From Rhizaria sp. SCN 62-66 (taxonomy: Eukaryota > Rhizaria, unplaced), in assembly GCA_001724265.1 (NCBI GenBank), contig MEDY01000101.1, positions 62,001 to 126,000 on the forward strand: a stretch of 64,000 nt of DNA, given 5' to 3'. How positions within the stretch are numbered: position 1 is the first letter of the stretch; each line of letters begins with the position of its first letter. Positions 24,801 through 37,765 of this stretch are shown in pieces. A model generated the notes under the pieces. That model did not search any database. It was given only the letters and a program-made list of their open reading frames with translations, and had not been told where the DNA came from. Made by a program: the position numbers and the translations under genes.

Positions 24801-27800
24801 GCGGCGAGTGGACACGACGCGCACACCTAAAGCCGCATCGAACACGCCGGAGAGAACCGTGATGACGGGCGCGGCGGAGACAGAGAGGACAAGCGTCTCG
24901 GCAGTCGCGGTGCGGCCGAGCCAGTCTGTGGCAGTGACGCGCACGCGGTGCGGCTCCGCGGAGACGGGCAGCACATTCGCAACATTCGCACGCGGAATGC
25001 GTACACGCGCATGAGGTGCAGGCGAGAGCAGTGACGTAAAGGCCTGAGTGGTGTTCACGGCGGCAAGCGAATTCATTAATACGGCGAAAGCATTCGCAGC
25101 AGATTCATGGCCAGTGGCTGGAATCAATGTAAACGAATATGCGAGAATGTTACCAAAGCGCGCAAACGAAGCTGATGCATCTAAGACGACGTCTGCGCAC
25201 GCGCCGACTTGTGCAGGAGCAGTGAGACGGGCCTCAACAGCCGTGCGCACGGGGGGCGTAGCGGGTGCCGTCAGCAAGGCTGACGAAGTCTGCATCGGCG
25301 TGAGCTGTGCGGTGACGACAGCCAGTGGATACTCAGCGGTATCAAGCGCTGGAATGATCGCAGCGCTCTTAAAATTGATCACGTTTGAGTACTCATCAGC
25401 ACCAGCGGTGTACAGCCCCGCGACGGAGATGCGCAACAAGTGCGAGGTCGGCAGCGTGATGACGAACCGCGTGGCAGACGACCACATACACACAGCATCA
25501 GTACCAATGTGCGTCAAGAGATCATCAGCAGCAACCACAGCCGCGCAATTCTGGGTAGAAGCAGTGCTAGCAGTAGGCGTGGGCGCAACGATGGAAGTCG
25601 AGAAGATGACCTCGACAACGCGGCCCTGTGGGGTGAACCGCGCTACTGTGACCGCAGGCACGGGAGTGCAGTAAACGGCAGCGGGAGCAGACCAGATTCC
25701 GTCAGAACCACACTGGGGCAGCGTCGCGCCAACGTAGAGCGAGTAACCAGCACTACAAGTGACAGATGTAACCGTCGTGCCAACGAGGTAGCCGCCAAGA
25801 ACGGCATTAATAGGAGCGGAGTATGTCGCACTGTCACCATGTGGCAGTGTGAACTCGCCGCAAGACGGGCTCGCGGCACACGTAAAGCTGGTGGCGACCT
25901 CGGCACCGGTCAATGCCGCGCCAGCGAAGGTGCCGTCTTGCGCCGTAAAGCGCCACGCACCGCTGCTGCTCGCAGGATCGGTATGGTCGCACGTGTACCG
26001 CAGCGGGAGATTACCAGCATCAACGGCGACGCCGCCAACGTAGACGGAGTGTGTCGTCGCAGCACAGCCGACAGTCCAGGTGGCGCCGACACTCGCGAGT
26101 CTGCCAGCGGGCGCTGTGGTGTCGCCAAGATAGTTGTGTTGCTCAGTTGAGTTACCAACAGTAACAGCCGCCGTCGCGCAAGTAGCCGCAGCGCAGAGCA
26201 GCGAGTCGCCCGCAGTGACTTTCTGCCACACGGCAGTCGCGGAAGCGTCGTCGTAGGCGCACACGATGCGCTGCGAGCCGTCAGCGGAGAGCGACGAGTA
26301 GAAGCCCGCCTTGCACACGGCGCTATACGTGTTTCCGTAGGAGAACTCAGCACCCTGAAGCGGCGTCACTGCAAGCGTGACCGTGGGTGACGCGTTGACG
26401 TCGAGTAGTGTCGCTGTGTCAGGCGCGCCGCAGTCAGCGTTGAAACAGCCCAGTGATGACGTTGACCATTGAGCATCGACGGCACCGCATGTCGCCGTGA
26501 CGATACCGCCAATCGGGAAATCGCTCCCGTTGCTACAAGTGAGCGTGGCGACAACACCAGCCGTCGTCACAGAACCGTCGCCGCTGTACGTGATCGTACT
26601 GAGCAAAGGGTTACGGGGTGTGAATGGACCGCAGTCGGCCAGGCACAGAACCGCGTCTGCAGCAGTAAGGCTGCCACTGAACCAGTCCCAGTACGGCGCT
26701 GCAGCCGCATCAGTGGCGTTGGCAACGCACGTGGCCACACCGCCCGTGGGTGACAGTGCCACGTTCAGCGGGTGTGTTGCAGTGCAAGTAACGGCCGCTG
26801 TGGAGCCGATACGAGTAAAGCCATCGTCTGAGTAGACGACAGAACCCTGGGTCACATCAGCTCCAAGAGTTGCGAAGTCGGCGCATGGGAGAGCGCATGG
26901 CAGAGCGGTGTTGCCAGACACGAGCTGCCACGTCGGCAACTGGGTAACGGAGTCAGCAACGCACTCGTACTCGGTTTGTGCATCTGCAGCGTTGGGCAAG
27001 GCGGGGTACGAACCGCTACCGCACAGCATCGACGCAGAAGTGCCGATAGCGTAGCCGCCCACGGGAGCGGCGGACGCAAACTGCAGACCGGTGGGCGGGG
27101 TGACGCAGTTGAGCGCGACGCACGAGAGTGCGTAGTCAGCGGCAGGAACCCACGAGGGCTGGAAACCACTGGAGAGAGTGCACGTTGCAATACCGGTATC
27201 GATGCCGGCGTCCGCAGGCTCGTAGCCGGGCGCGCATGTGATCTCGAGATCCGTGGTACGGGGAATAGCTGGGTCCGCCGGAGTGATCAATGGCTCAGTG
27301 CCAGGGTACAGTGCAACGAAATCAGCCACTGTGCAACTGCCGTAGCAGGAGCCAGTATTGCTATCAGAGGAGCTTGGCAGAACCCATAGCGCGGGTCCAA
27401 CGCTGTCATCATCAAGACAAGTGAAATAAGATTCTAAAGGGTCATCAAATGTGTGTCCAGCTGTCACGCACCCGCAGGAGAGAGCAGTACCAAGAGGGTA
27501 GACCGCCACAGACGAGGGGTTCGCACCGGATGAGAGAACAGAGACCGTTGTGGCATCGTAGTCATCGCACGTCACGGTTTGCGCAGTATCACCGTCAACA
27601 GAGCGAGGAAGGCATGCCTTCTCGCATGTAAAGTTAGCAGCAGTCCACGTCAGGTCTGACTGGCAGCGTACCGTCGCAGGGCCGTTAAATACATAATAGT
27701 CTGTATCACATGCAAACGTTGCAGTCGCGCCAACGCCAAGGTCGCCGCGGCCGTTGTTTGTCAGCTCAAACTCTGCGAGCGTGTTCGTAGGAGGGGTAGG

Positions 27801-30800
27801 TTCAGTGCACGTGTCGTACTCGCAGACAGCGGCCTGACCGTTCCACACGCCAGACAAGCATTCGCGCGTCAGAGTCGCGCCCGCAGCAGGGGATGCGTAT
27901 GCGACGCACGCAAAGGTCGCAGTGGCGCCGTCAACAGCAAAGCCCGTGCCCGCTGTGAGACCAGCGTAGATGGGGGCGATGACGCGACGCGCAGTGCTGA
28001 TGAGAGTATCCGTGTTGCAGACAATGCGGCATTCAGGAGCAGTGCCAACCCAGTTGCCTGTAGCGTCGCACGTTGCGGTCAGGGCACCACCAACAAGTGT
28101 GGTGCCCGTCGCGCACGTGAATCGGATGACAGAGTTCGTAATAGCACTGTTGTCAACAAGAGACGGTGTGATACGCACATTGCTCGTGACACCGACTGCA
28201 CCTGCAGCAAACGCGACAGCATCGCAGGCCACACCGCAAACTGGGTTGTTGCCAGACCACACGCCAAGAGAGCTGCATGTGCGGACGAGGTTACCCGCAA
28301 CAAGAGAATCGCTGTTGCAAGTGAACGTTGCAACAGCGCCCGCGGCAAAGAAGGACCCCGTCAAACCAGAAAGCGTGTACGAGGCTCCGACAGATGACTG
28401 CAGCAGAGACTCGTCACAAAGGCCGGAGCAGACCGGGGGTGTTCCAGCCCACGTTCCATCCGCCTGGCATGTCAGCATCGCGTCGCCGAAGACATGGGTG
28501 AAGCCGTTGGCGCAGTCGTAGTACGCTTTCGTGCCGGTCACGGCGACGGTGGCATCGGCGCTGTACGCGTTGACAAGAAAGTAAGACGCGTCAGACACGG
28601 CGGTGACGTCGCACTTGCGCACGCACGACGCGGCGCTGACGTCAGCAAGCCCAGTCCAGCCGGCGGAGGCAGTGCATGTCACCGAAGTGAGGGTGGGCGC
28701 CGCAGGGTTCGGAACCCATCCGTCCGCGCAACTCATCGCCACGAGCGATCCGAGCGCGTTGTGCGCGGCGTTGCCGGCGTCGTAGGCAACGCCCGGGTTG
28801 AAATCCATGGCGATCCCATCGTACTGAGTGAGTGCAGGGCAGAGTTTATAGCGGCAGTGCGTCGCAGGCGCTGAGTTAGTCCAGCTCTCTTCACCGTCGC
28901 ACTCAGTGGCGTGCGAGGACGAGGCAAGATCAACAGCAGTGCTACTGAATGCTGTCATCAGAGCGGGGTCAAAGCAAGTGCAGGTCACAGTCGTGCCAGA
29001 CGGCACCGCATTCGCGCTCTTCTCATCGAGCAAAGCCGGCGCAGTCGACGCGGTGCATGTGCCGAGGGTGAACGCAGATAAAGCAAATCCGATCTCGCAG
29101 CTCTTGCGACGACAGGAGCTCGCTGCCGGCGGGCGCAGAGTCACATCAGATGTGGTAACAGCACATGTGAGCGTAAGCGAGCCAGCGACGGAGCTGGTGC
29201 GCTGCACGTAGAGTGCAGGATCAACGCAGTCGTACTGAATCACAGAGGTATCCTTCACGACCATCTCACCACCAGCCGTGGTCTCAAGAGCAGGGCCAGA
29301 GACTACCGCAAAGTTAGCCAAGTTGGCAGCTGCATAGTTAAACGTCTTATCAACAAAACACACAGATGCACACACGTCGTTACCACGCGGCTGACTAAGC
29401 CAGTCCCAGTCAACACCGGCAGCCACCGATACGCACTCAGCGACCGGCTCCACAGCGCCTCCACGCAGTCCGCGCCAGACAGGACACGATTCGGACGCCG
29501 TGGTCGCGAGCGCGTATCCGCCGTCCCCGGTCACAACAGTGCTGTACGTCGCGGACGCCTCGGGCAGCGACAAGGTGATCGGCGGACAGTCGACGTTGAT
29601 ACACTGCGAGGACGCGGACCAGCCGGACGCCGTGCACTGGTTAGACGACACGGAGCCAGCTTCAAGTGTCTGCGAGGTCGCAGCGCACTGGAAATCGGTG
29701 GGAACACCGTTATCGGGTGCGTAGTAGTCCAGCGGCGTCACCGGCACAGCTAGTGCGCCGGCAGCCGCGGGGTCGCAACCGCATAGAACGGTGCTCGTGT
29801 TCGACCACGCAGCGAGACCTGTGGCGACATTCTCCGTGCACGTGATCGACGCGAGCGTGGGAATCATCCCAGCCGCAGTGCAAGTGAAAGTCACAGCATC
29901 GCCGATGCTCTCCTTCAGCGTCAGGTGTGCCGCGGCATCGGACGCCGTAACTGCGCTGTCGAGTGCGCCGCCGATCGGGGCGCACACACCGACGCAGGGC
30001 GCGACGTTCCAGGTGTGGCCCGCCGTGCACGTGAGCGAGGCGTCGCTGTTGGGTGCGCCGACCGCGCCGCCGCCGGGCAAGCACGGCAGCGGCATGGAGG
30101 CGCCGACGGGCACGACGCGCGAGTTGGGCAGAAGCTGCGGTGCGGCCTCAACTGCGGCGGTGATCACGGCCGCCGTGTGCGCCAGCGCAACGGGCCCGCT
30201 GGGGACGTAAGTGGGCAGGAAGCGCTCCAGATCGCACGCAGCGGCGGCGCCCGTGCACGAGTGCGACCACGTCCCCGCGAGACAGCGCGCAGTAGCGGTG
30301 GAGATCGACAGCCCGTCGGCGGCGATGCAGCGGAAGTCGGCGTCGATACCGTGGAGCACCAGCCCCGCGGTGAGCGCGCCGACAGGGTCGTACACGGAGC
30401 TGTACGCGTCCGTGAGTGCGCGCGGCGTCGTCGTCCACAGCGACGAGCAGGGTGCGGACGCCGACGCGGCGGGGAACGCCCAGTCGGCGTGCGCGAACTC
30501 GTTGGCGACGTCGCCGGGTGCCAGCGCGACCGTGAGAGTGCGCACGCCGCCGCGGAAGTGCGGGGTCGCCGCGGTCGAGAACGCGGGCGACGCGGTGTTG
30601 AGCGCGACCGTGGTGGCCGCCACGGCGTTCGTGATCAGCGCGGTGGCCGCGGCGTCGACGGTGACAGTGGCGCCAGAGAGCGTGAGCCCCGTGGTGTCGA
30701 CCGTGCCGTCGGGCAACGCGGGCGCGAACACAAACGCGCTGAGCGCGAGCGTGGTGAAGACGTACGGGTACGCGGTGGCGAGCGCGGCGCCGTTGGTGCG

Positions 30801-33800
30801 GTACGTGCTAAGAGCGGACTCTGCAATGAGGCCGCGGAAGCGGCGGGACAGAAAAGCGGGCAGCGCGGCGGCGCCCGTGGTCGTGACCGCGCCTGTGGCG
30901 ACGGGGGCGAAAGACAGCACGGCAGTGAAGCCGGTGGGCACGTGCGCGGCCGGCAGCGGAAGCGTGGGGCAAGAGAATGAAACGCTGCAACTGCGTTCTT
31001 CGCAGCCGAGCGGGGTGTTGGCGGGCATGCTGCCCGCGACCGTGAGCACGTGCGCCGCGCTGATACTCGCGGTGACCGAGCCGGCGGAGACTGTGACGGG
31101 CGTCGCGGCCGCGGTCGTGACCGCGAGCGTGCAGTCTGACACCGCTGCCGCAGCGAAGACGTCGGGCAGGGTGACTGTGAGCGAGACCGGCAGCACCGCG
31201 GCGGCGTTGGCGACGGTGAAGGCAACGGGCGCGAGCGTCGCAGTGAACGCGGTCGTGGTGCGCGCAGCCATCAGTAGCCCGTCAGCAGCGTACGGGTAGT
31301 CTGCTGTAATTTTGGCGGTGAGCGCGGCCGAGCGCGCGTCGCTGGCGGGACTCACGGTGACGAGGCGGTCCTGACCCAGGCCAGTGTAAGTGACCGTGAG
31401 CTCGGAGGACGCGGTCATGCGCATCGAGTAAGCGAGCTTGTGCGACGCCGGTGTTGTTGTCGAGCGCGCAAAGGGCCCGATCTGATACGCGACGTACATG
31501 CAGGCGAGAGCGGACGGAATTGTCGCAGTAATCGTGGCCGTTGTACCCGCCACAGTCGTGCCAGTGACGGCAGACAGCGACGTCACGGCAAACCCGGTCG
31601 CGGAGGTCAGACACCACATTTTCGCCGTCGTGTCCGCGGTCACGAGCGCGTGCCCGGCCCACGCCGCCAGGTCAACAACGACCGTGAGGGCGGTGCCTAT
31701 GTGCCCCTTCGGGTACAGTGAGTTGAGCTGCAGCGCAACGGCCTCGGTCCCAGCCGGCGCAGAGGCGGAGGTCGTGGGGACGACGTGCGGGAAGACGGCG
31801 AGCTCGTCCAGCGGCCAATAGGCGGAGTTGATGGGCCAAATGTACGTCTCCGTGCCTAGCAGGCCGGTGATCTTCAGCGGGACTCTAAGTGGGTCATTCA
31901 GAGGGTCCACGACCAGCGGCACCGAGACCTTGCACGCAAGAATGCACGTTTCCCACGACGAGCGACTGGCCGAGGTGAAGGTGTTGCCCAGAAGCGTGAG
32001 CAGGTTGATCAGGCTGCCGAGAAGGTCGGGCCCGCTGTAGAAGTAGCACTGCAGGTTGGTCATGTTCCAGATCGATGGCAGGTAAAACGTCAAGGTCTCG
32101 ATGCCGCCGTCGCGGAACAGCATCACAAGCCCGGTCTGGCCCGCGGTGGCGTCGGGTCGCACGACGAACATGCGCGAGTCGTCCGATTCGCCGTCGATGG
32201 TGCCGGTGCCGGAGATGTCCGCGGCATAAACGACGCCCGCTGAGTCGGTAGCGGTGAGCTCGGCGACGCGCGCCGTGCTGGAGGACTTAGTGCCCGTGCA
32301 GCGCAGCACAAAGGGGAAGTACGCTGCCTCGGTGCTGAAGCTGAGGCCGGTCCAGGTGCCCGTCCAGATGGAGCTGCTGTAAGACATGCTGCCGTAGACG
32401 TAGGAGTTGTCGGCGGTCGAGGAGAGGCGACAGGTCGGATTCAGCAGGATGTTATAGACGTACACATTGGTGAGCACGATTTTAACAGACTTAAGGGTGC
32501 TCTGAGGCAGCGACACGGTAGAGTCGAGCAGGAAACTAATGTCAAACGCGCTCGATGCCATCGCAAGCTTCGTGATGCGCTTGAATCCTGACGAAAAGCG
32601 GGCCATATTCATGGTGCCGGTCACGGCGGGCGGGTTCAGCGCCAGCGGCACGGTGGACATAAGCTGCCTGCTGGCCTTGGAGCACAGCGCGGTGCCGCAG
32701 TCGTAGAAGTTGACCGAGAACTGCGCGCGACCCGGCCGGCGGTGCTCCGCGAGCGGGTCGATGGGGCACGACAACGTCAGCGGCTGGCCCACCAGGGCGG
32801 CGGCGTCGGCCAGGATGAACAGGTCCGTCGCGGCGCCCGCGGCCGCGTCGGAGAGCACGACGACGCCGCCGCTCGTGGTGGCAAAGCAGCCCGAGTAGTC
32901 AACGGTGTCTGTGTCGAGGCCGAGCAGCAGCCCCGTCTCCGTAAAGAGCTGCAGCGCCAGCCGGCCCGAGACCTGGACCGATGCAAGCGTGATCGTGGCC
33001 ACCAAGTGGCCCGGGTCGCCGCCCGCCGCAGGCACGCGCGTGTTGCGCGTGATCATGCCGTAGGACGCCGACGCGAACACGGACGGCGCGGCGCGAGTCG
33101 CGGCGGCGCAGGCCGAGGTGAGACCAATCGTCGCCCACTGCGTCAACAGCACGTTGCCCGTGTCGCCAAGCGAGGGACGCTGCTCCAGTAGCGCGGCCGA
33201 GAAAGACAGCGGCGGCGCGCGCGCGGCGGCGGCGGCGGCGGGCGCGGCGGTGGGGCGCGGCACGGTGCAGAGCAGACGCAGCGACCGCGTCATCGGGTCC
33301 GAGGACGCGGAAGACACGCGCAGAGAATACGCAAGAGTCGCCGCATCAACGTGGTTGCGCGAGATGGTGTAGATGAGCTCGCCGTTGCCGCCGGTAGATG
33401 GGGTCAACGTCGTGGCCGTGACGTCAGAACCAGCAGTAGGGCCGTCGACGACGTAGCAGCGGCGGAGGTCGAGGGCCTCGCCGAAAAGCACCGCGCCGGC
33501 TGGGAAAGTCAGTTGCAGACGCAGCGGGTTCTGTGGCGGTGGGAAAATACCCGGGAAGGCGTTAATGGTCACTGCGACGAGTTCCTCCGCGGCGACGACC
33601 GGGGTGGGCAGACGGATGTCGGTGAGAGCGTGGAAGGATAGAGAGCACCCGTTAGAGCCGATGTCCATGGGCGAGACTGACGGGAGCGCCCAGTTGGCCC
33701 CATCAGCAAAGACTATAGGGGGAAAAAAAGGTATTGGGAGACATAAAATGCATGGGTGGTAATACAATGATGAGCTAAAAGAGGATGGGGCAATCCTGGT

Positions 33801-33901
33801 TTGTGGAGTGAGGCTGTGGCGAAGAGCCGCGAGGATTACGAACCTGAGAAGAGCATAGTAGTGAAGCCAACTGCTCTGCAGAGCAGCCGCATAGGTATCA
33901 T
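18873..33901 (-). CDS. Polycystin-1-like receptor: sushi array, REJ, GPS, five TM helices
   Basis: Two exons: 33901-33844 and 33712-18873 (intron 33843-33713, GTTCGT...CCTATAG, phase 1), giving 4,965 residues ending in TGA. Exon 1 supplies a signal peptide (MRLLCRAVGFTTMLFS, from 33901 or the in-frame ATG at 33892). In order: about 1,150 residues of Cys-pair repeats; a sushi/CCP array at about 1180-2700; an REJ-like region at about 2800-3520 (CADVVLDASASF); a GPS-type motif at about 3960-4005 (TVCKCNHLTLFSIR); and membrane helices near 4032-4056, 4126-4149, 4152-4177, 4356-4382 and 4386-4425. The last helices resemble the mid-membrane block of polycystin-1. About 540 Ser/Thr-rich residues form the tail. 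No PLAT domain and no polycystin channel domain is evident. In this family the GPS is an autocleavage site and the protein usually acts as a ciliary or gamete surface receptor; that role here is inferred. Confidence 0.85.
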
Positions 33902-34478
33902 AAGAGAGTAGGCTGCGCGGCAGCGGTGGTTTTGAGTTACGGTACAGGTAGGGAGAGGTGGGGATGGCGCTCGGGCCGAAGTGCGAAGCGAGAGACGTTG
34001 TAGCTGCGGGGGGCGCGTATAAAAGAAGGAGAAGTGTACATATTGAGGGGAATTTTAACAGTTTAAGAAAGCTATACGGTATTATCTGGGGGTTTGATGC
34101 ATGAGCAAATTGAAATCAGACAAAAATACGATAACAGTGGAGCAGAAAATCATACCGCAAATTGGACTTTCGGAAGATGTCGGCTGGCGTCGTCCCCACT
34201 GCTCTCCTTTCTGACCCAAAACCTGATCTCTCTCGCGTTTTCAACACTTTAACTGCACACAAACAAGCGCTTGGAATGCATACTTTTGATAAAATGACGT
34301 TTACTCGCACCAATAAACTTATTTGTATTCTTAAGATACGCACCCGTGAATATCTTGATGTAGCGACAGCACTGGGTCAACTCTTATAATAATGTTCACA
34401 TTTTCTTCCACGTGTTAAATACGCTAAATACAACTCCCAAGCCGTTGTTTTTTTGCTTTTGCTGCTTGTTTCGCGCGC
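33902..34478. other. Spacer between polycystin-like 5' end and TRAP1 3' end
   Basis: This should hold the promoter and 5' UTR of the polycystin-like gene and the 3' UTR of TRAP1. TATAAAA at about 34017 is on plus and does not read as a TATA box for the minus-strand gene. The only ORF of note is the doubtful one at 34177-34389. Confidence 0.5.
34177..34389 (+). CDS. Small hypothetical ORF, doubtful
   Basis: The 70-residue frame starts MSAGVVPTALL and ends DVATALGQLL before TAA. I recognise no domain. Its codon use is noticeably less GC-rich than in the neighbouring genes, and it sits antisense in the gap between two minus-strand genes, where untranslated regions are expected. It could be chance, a small real gene or a remnant. 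A GTACG donor or a Kozak-like context is absent. Confidence 0.2.
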   Translation: MSAGVVPTALLSDPKPDLSRVFNTLTAHKQALGMHTFDKMTFTRTNKLICILKIRTREYLDVATALGQLL

Positions 34479-37400
34479 TTACGCGGAATCCTTGGCCTTG
34501 CGCGCGGCCTCGTAGGCCTCAGCCTCGGCGGCGGCCTTCTTGAGGAAGTCCTCCATCATCTGCTCCTGCGTCTTGGGGCTCACCTTGGCCGCCGCGGCCT
34601 TGCGCTCGCGCTCCGCCTGCTCCTCCAGCGTCTCCGCGCTCTTCTCCGACGCGCCGGCGCTCGCACTGGCGGCAGAGGTGGACGCGGGGAAGACGGTGGC
34701 GTCGGTGGCGGCGCCCGCGGTGCCGTTGAGCGCGGCCTCGAGCAGCGCGTGCATGCGCGGCAGCATCGTGCGCGGGTTGTCCAGGATATCGGCCGCCAGC
34801 AGCGCGTTATCAAACACCTGCTCCACGACCGCGTTCGCCACCAGCGGGTTCGCGGCGCGCGCGGCAATGACCTTCTTGAAGATCGGGTGGTTGGGGTTGA
34901 TCTCGAGCTTGAGTTTCTGCGCAGCCTGGTTCTCGAGCAGCGACTGGTCGATCATCTTGATCATCTTGCGCATGGCGCTCGACTCATGGTCCACGATCAG
35001 CGCCGGCGACGACACGAGGCGCGTCGACACGACGACTGACGCCACCTTGGGGCCCAGAACCTTCTTGACGTAGGCGATCAGGTCCTGGTTCTCGGCCTCC
35101 TTGGCCGCGCGCTCGGCCGCCGTCTCAGCCGAGTCGACCGGCTGCGGCATCGACTCGCACGACACGAGCTTGCGCTTGCCGTACGTCTTGAGGTTCTTCA
35201 TCACAAACTCGTCCATGCTGAGGTACAGGAACAGCACTTCGGTGCCGTTGGCGCGGTGCGCCTCGTAGTAGGGCGACGCCTCGCCGGACTCGCGCGTGGG
35301 CACGCACAGGTAGTAGATCTCCGTCTGGGTCGGCGGCATGCGCGCGATGTAGTCGTCGAGCGACACGAACTCGCCCTTCTTGCCGAACGACGATTCGAAG
35401 CGCAGCAGGCGCGCCAGCTCGTTCTTGTGCGCGTAGTCGGAGCACACGCCCTCCTTGAGGAACGAGTTGAACTCGCGGTACCACGTGTTGTACTTGTCCA
35501 CGTCGCGCACGGACTCGTCCTGGAAACACAGCGAGTGAAAACAAAAGAGTATAATACAATGGTGAGCAATCAGGCGTGAACAAAAATGAAAATGTGAATG
35601 TGTGTCTAGAAAATAAATTTGTCAATGATTATCGTTGATTGTTTTGAGACGGCGTACCTGGAAGAACTTGATGACGCGCTTGGTGAGGACGGCGGAGATG
35701 CGCGAGATAAGGAGCGAGTCCTGCATGTTCTCGCGGGAAATGTTCAGCGGCACGTCCTCGGAGTCGACCACACCCTGCACAAAGCGGAAGTAGTCGGGCA
35801 GCAGGCCCTGCGCCTTGGACTTAATCAGCACCTTGCGGCAGTACAGAGAGGTACCTGCGATGAGAACAAAGAGAAAAACAAATGAATTGAATCAAGAAAG
35901 GGCAAGAATTATATTCGCAGAATGAGCTATAGTAAGAACTCGTAAAAATAGTATATGGTGGCACAAAGTGGTTATTGTTCCGAGAAATCGATGGACAAAC
36001 GTACCGGGGTCCATGCGGCCCATGCCGAACTTCTCCATGTGGCGCTCGGGGAAGTAGAAGAGCGCATTGATCTGGATCGGCGCGTCGGTCGAGAAGTGCA
36101 TGCGGTAGGTCGGCGTGTCGAAGGCGTTGGCGTGATAGCGGTAGAACTCGTCGTGCATCTCGTCGGTGATGTCGCCCTTGTTCATCATCCAGATCGCCTG
36201 CACGACGTTGAGCCGCACGCCGTTAATGAAGATCGGGAACGAGACGTAGTTGGAGTACTTCTTGAGCACCGTCTCGATCGTCTTGGCCTTGGTGTAAGTG
36301 CGCTGTTCGGGACGCAGGTGGATGATGATCTTGGTACCGCGCTCCACGCCGCGCGCCTCGGCGACCGTGTACTTGCCCGTGCCGTCAGACACCCAGTGAT
36401 AGCCAATCGCCTCGCTGAAGGAGGGGGAAAGCAAAGCATAGAACAAAGACAAAAAGAAATATCAATGAGGAATAGATCCCATTTGCGGTGTAAAACATAC
36501 CACATTTCGAGTTGGAAATAATAGTATGACGCGTATATCAAGTTAATTTTTCAAGTTAAAACAAAGTAGAAACATCGTAAGCAGTGGCGATCGCCTACAC
36601 GTACCTGCCGTCCTTGTTGAGCTTAGCGGACTTAGTGTAGACCTCGATCTTGTGTCCGACCATGAAGGCGGAGTAGAAGCCGACGCCGAACTGGCCGATG
36701 ATGCCGGTCGCGCTCTCGCCGCGCTCGCGGGCCTCCTGTGCGGTGTGAGGCGCAAAGCAACGAGTTGCAAGGACACGAATGATGAAAAAACAGTGAGATC
36801 TGACGATACACAATCCAATGTTTACTCTGAATGATGGATAAACAAGATAAGTACACAAATAGTAATATTTTTGCATGCCATGAATGTCTCCGTACCTGTG
36901 CAAACTGCTTGGAACCGGACTTGGCGATGGTGCCGAGGTTGGTGACGAGCTCCTCCTTGGTCATGCCGATGCCCGTGTCCTGGATCGTCAGCGTGCGCGC
37001 GTTGTCGTCGGGGAAAATGCGGATCTCCATCGGCAGGTCGGGGTTCGCGAACGTGCTGGCGGTCTGCGTCTGCACGTAGCGCGCCTTCTCGAGCGCGTCC
37101 GAGGCGTTTGAGATGAGCTCGCGCAGGAAGACCTCCTTGTCGGTGTAGAGCGAGTTGGTCACGATGTCGAGCATCTGCTTCGTCTCGGTCTGGAATGAGT
37201 GCTCCTGCGCGTCCGAAATGACCTCCTCGGTCACCGTGTTGGCGGCGATGTCCGCGCGCGCGACGGCGGGCGCCTCGTCGGGGATGTGCAGCGAGGGGTC
37301 GCCGGCGCGCGGGGCGAAGTCCGTCTCCTGTGAGAGGCCCTGCTGCTCCATCATGCGCGCCACGTCCTCCGAGGTCAGCCCGGCCTTCTCCATCTGCTCC

Positions 37401-37765
37401 GCAAAGCTCGCCATCTGCGCCGCCACGTCGCCCGTGGGGGCCTCAAAGCCGGCAGCAGAGGGGGACATGTTGGCGGGGCCGGCCGTCGCAGCCGCAGGAT
37501 TGTCGTTCATCGACTTGAGCATGCGCTCGAATTCAGCCATATCGAACTTGGTGTCCGCGGGGGGTGCGCCCAGCACGTCCGCCTCGGGGATGTGCTTGCC
37601 GCCAGAGCCGGAAGAGCTCGACGAGGAGAACAGAGCCGTGCTGGCGCTGGAGGCAGGGAGTGAGGCGGAGACTGGGGCAACGAGAACATTCGAGACGCCA
37701 GTCTGGGCCGCACGGGCCGACATCGCCGTCGCGCGAATAACACCACGAGAAAGAGAGCCAAACAT
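34479..37765 (-). CDS. TRAP1: Mitochondrial HSP90 (TRAP1-type chaperone)
   Basis: Five exons: 37765-36896, 36735-36605, 36414-36005, 35854-35658, 35519-34479. All four introns open with GTACG and the phases agree, giving 882 residues and a TAA stop. The N terminus ([20 protein letters not shown]) looks like a mitochondrial presequence and is followed by about 150 low-complexity residues. GHKL ATPase motifs are intact: [12 protein letters not shown] from about residue 216 (Glu and Asn present), DTGIGM at 263-268, and [12 protein letters not shown] from about 304. The middle domain carries the TRAP1-like stretch [19 protein letters not shown]. The C terminus lacks MEEVD and KDEL, as expected for the organellar form. 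The family is an ATP-dependent matrix chaperone dimer. It is head-to-head with KAP. The start is the first ATG in frame after an upstream TTG. Confidence 0.95.

Noticed and set aside
33713-33767. N-terminal extension of the polycystin-like frame upstream of 33712
   Set aside because: It has only a TTG start and reads a polypyrimidine tract ending in CCTATAG, which is an intron 3' end.
34017-34024. TATAAAA as a promoter element
   Set aside because: It is on plus, while the adjacent gene start is on minus, and it lies in a GC/AT boundary where chance matches are likely.
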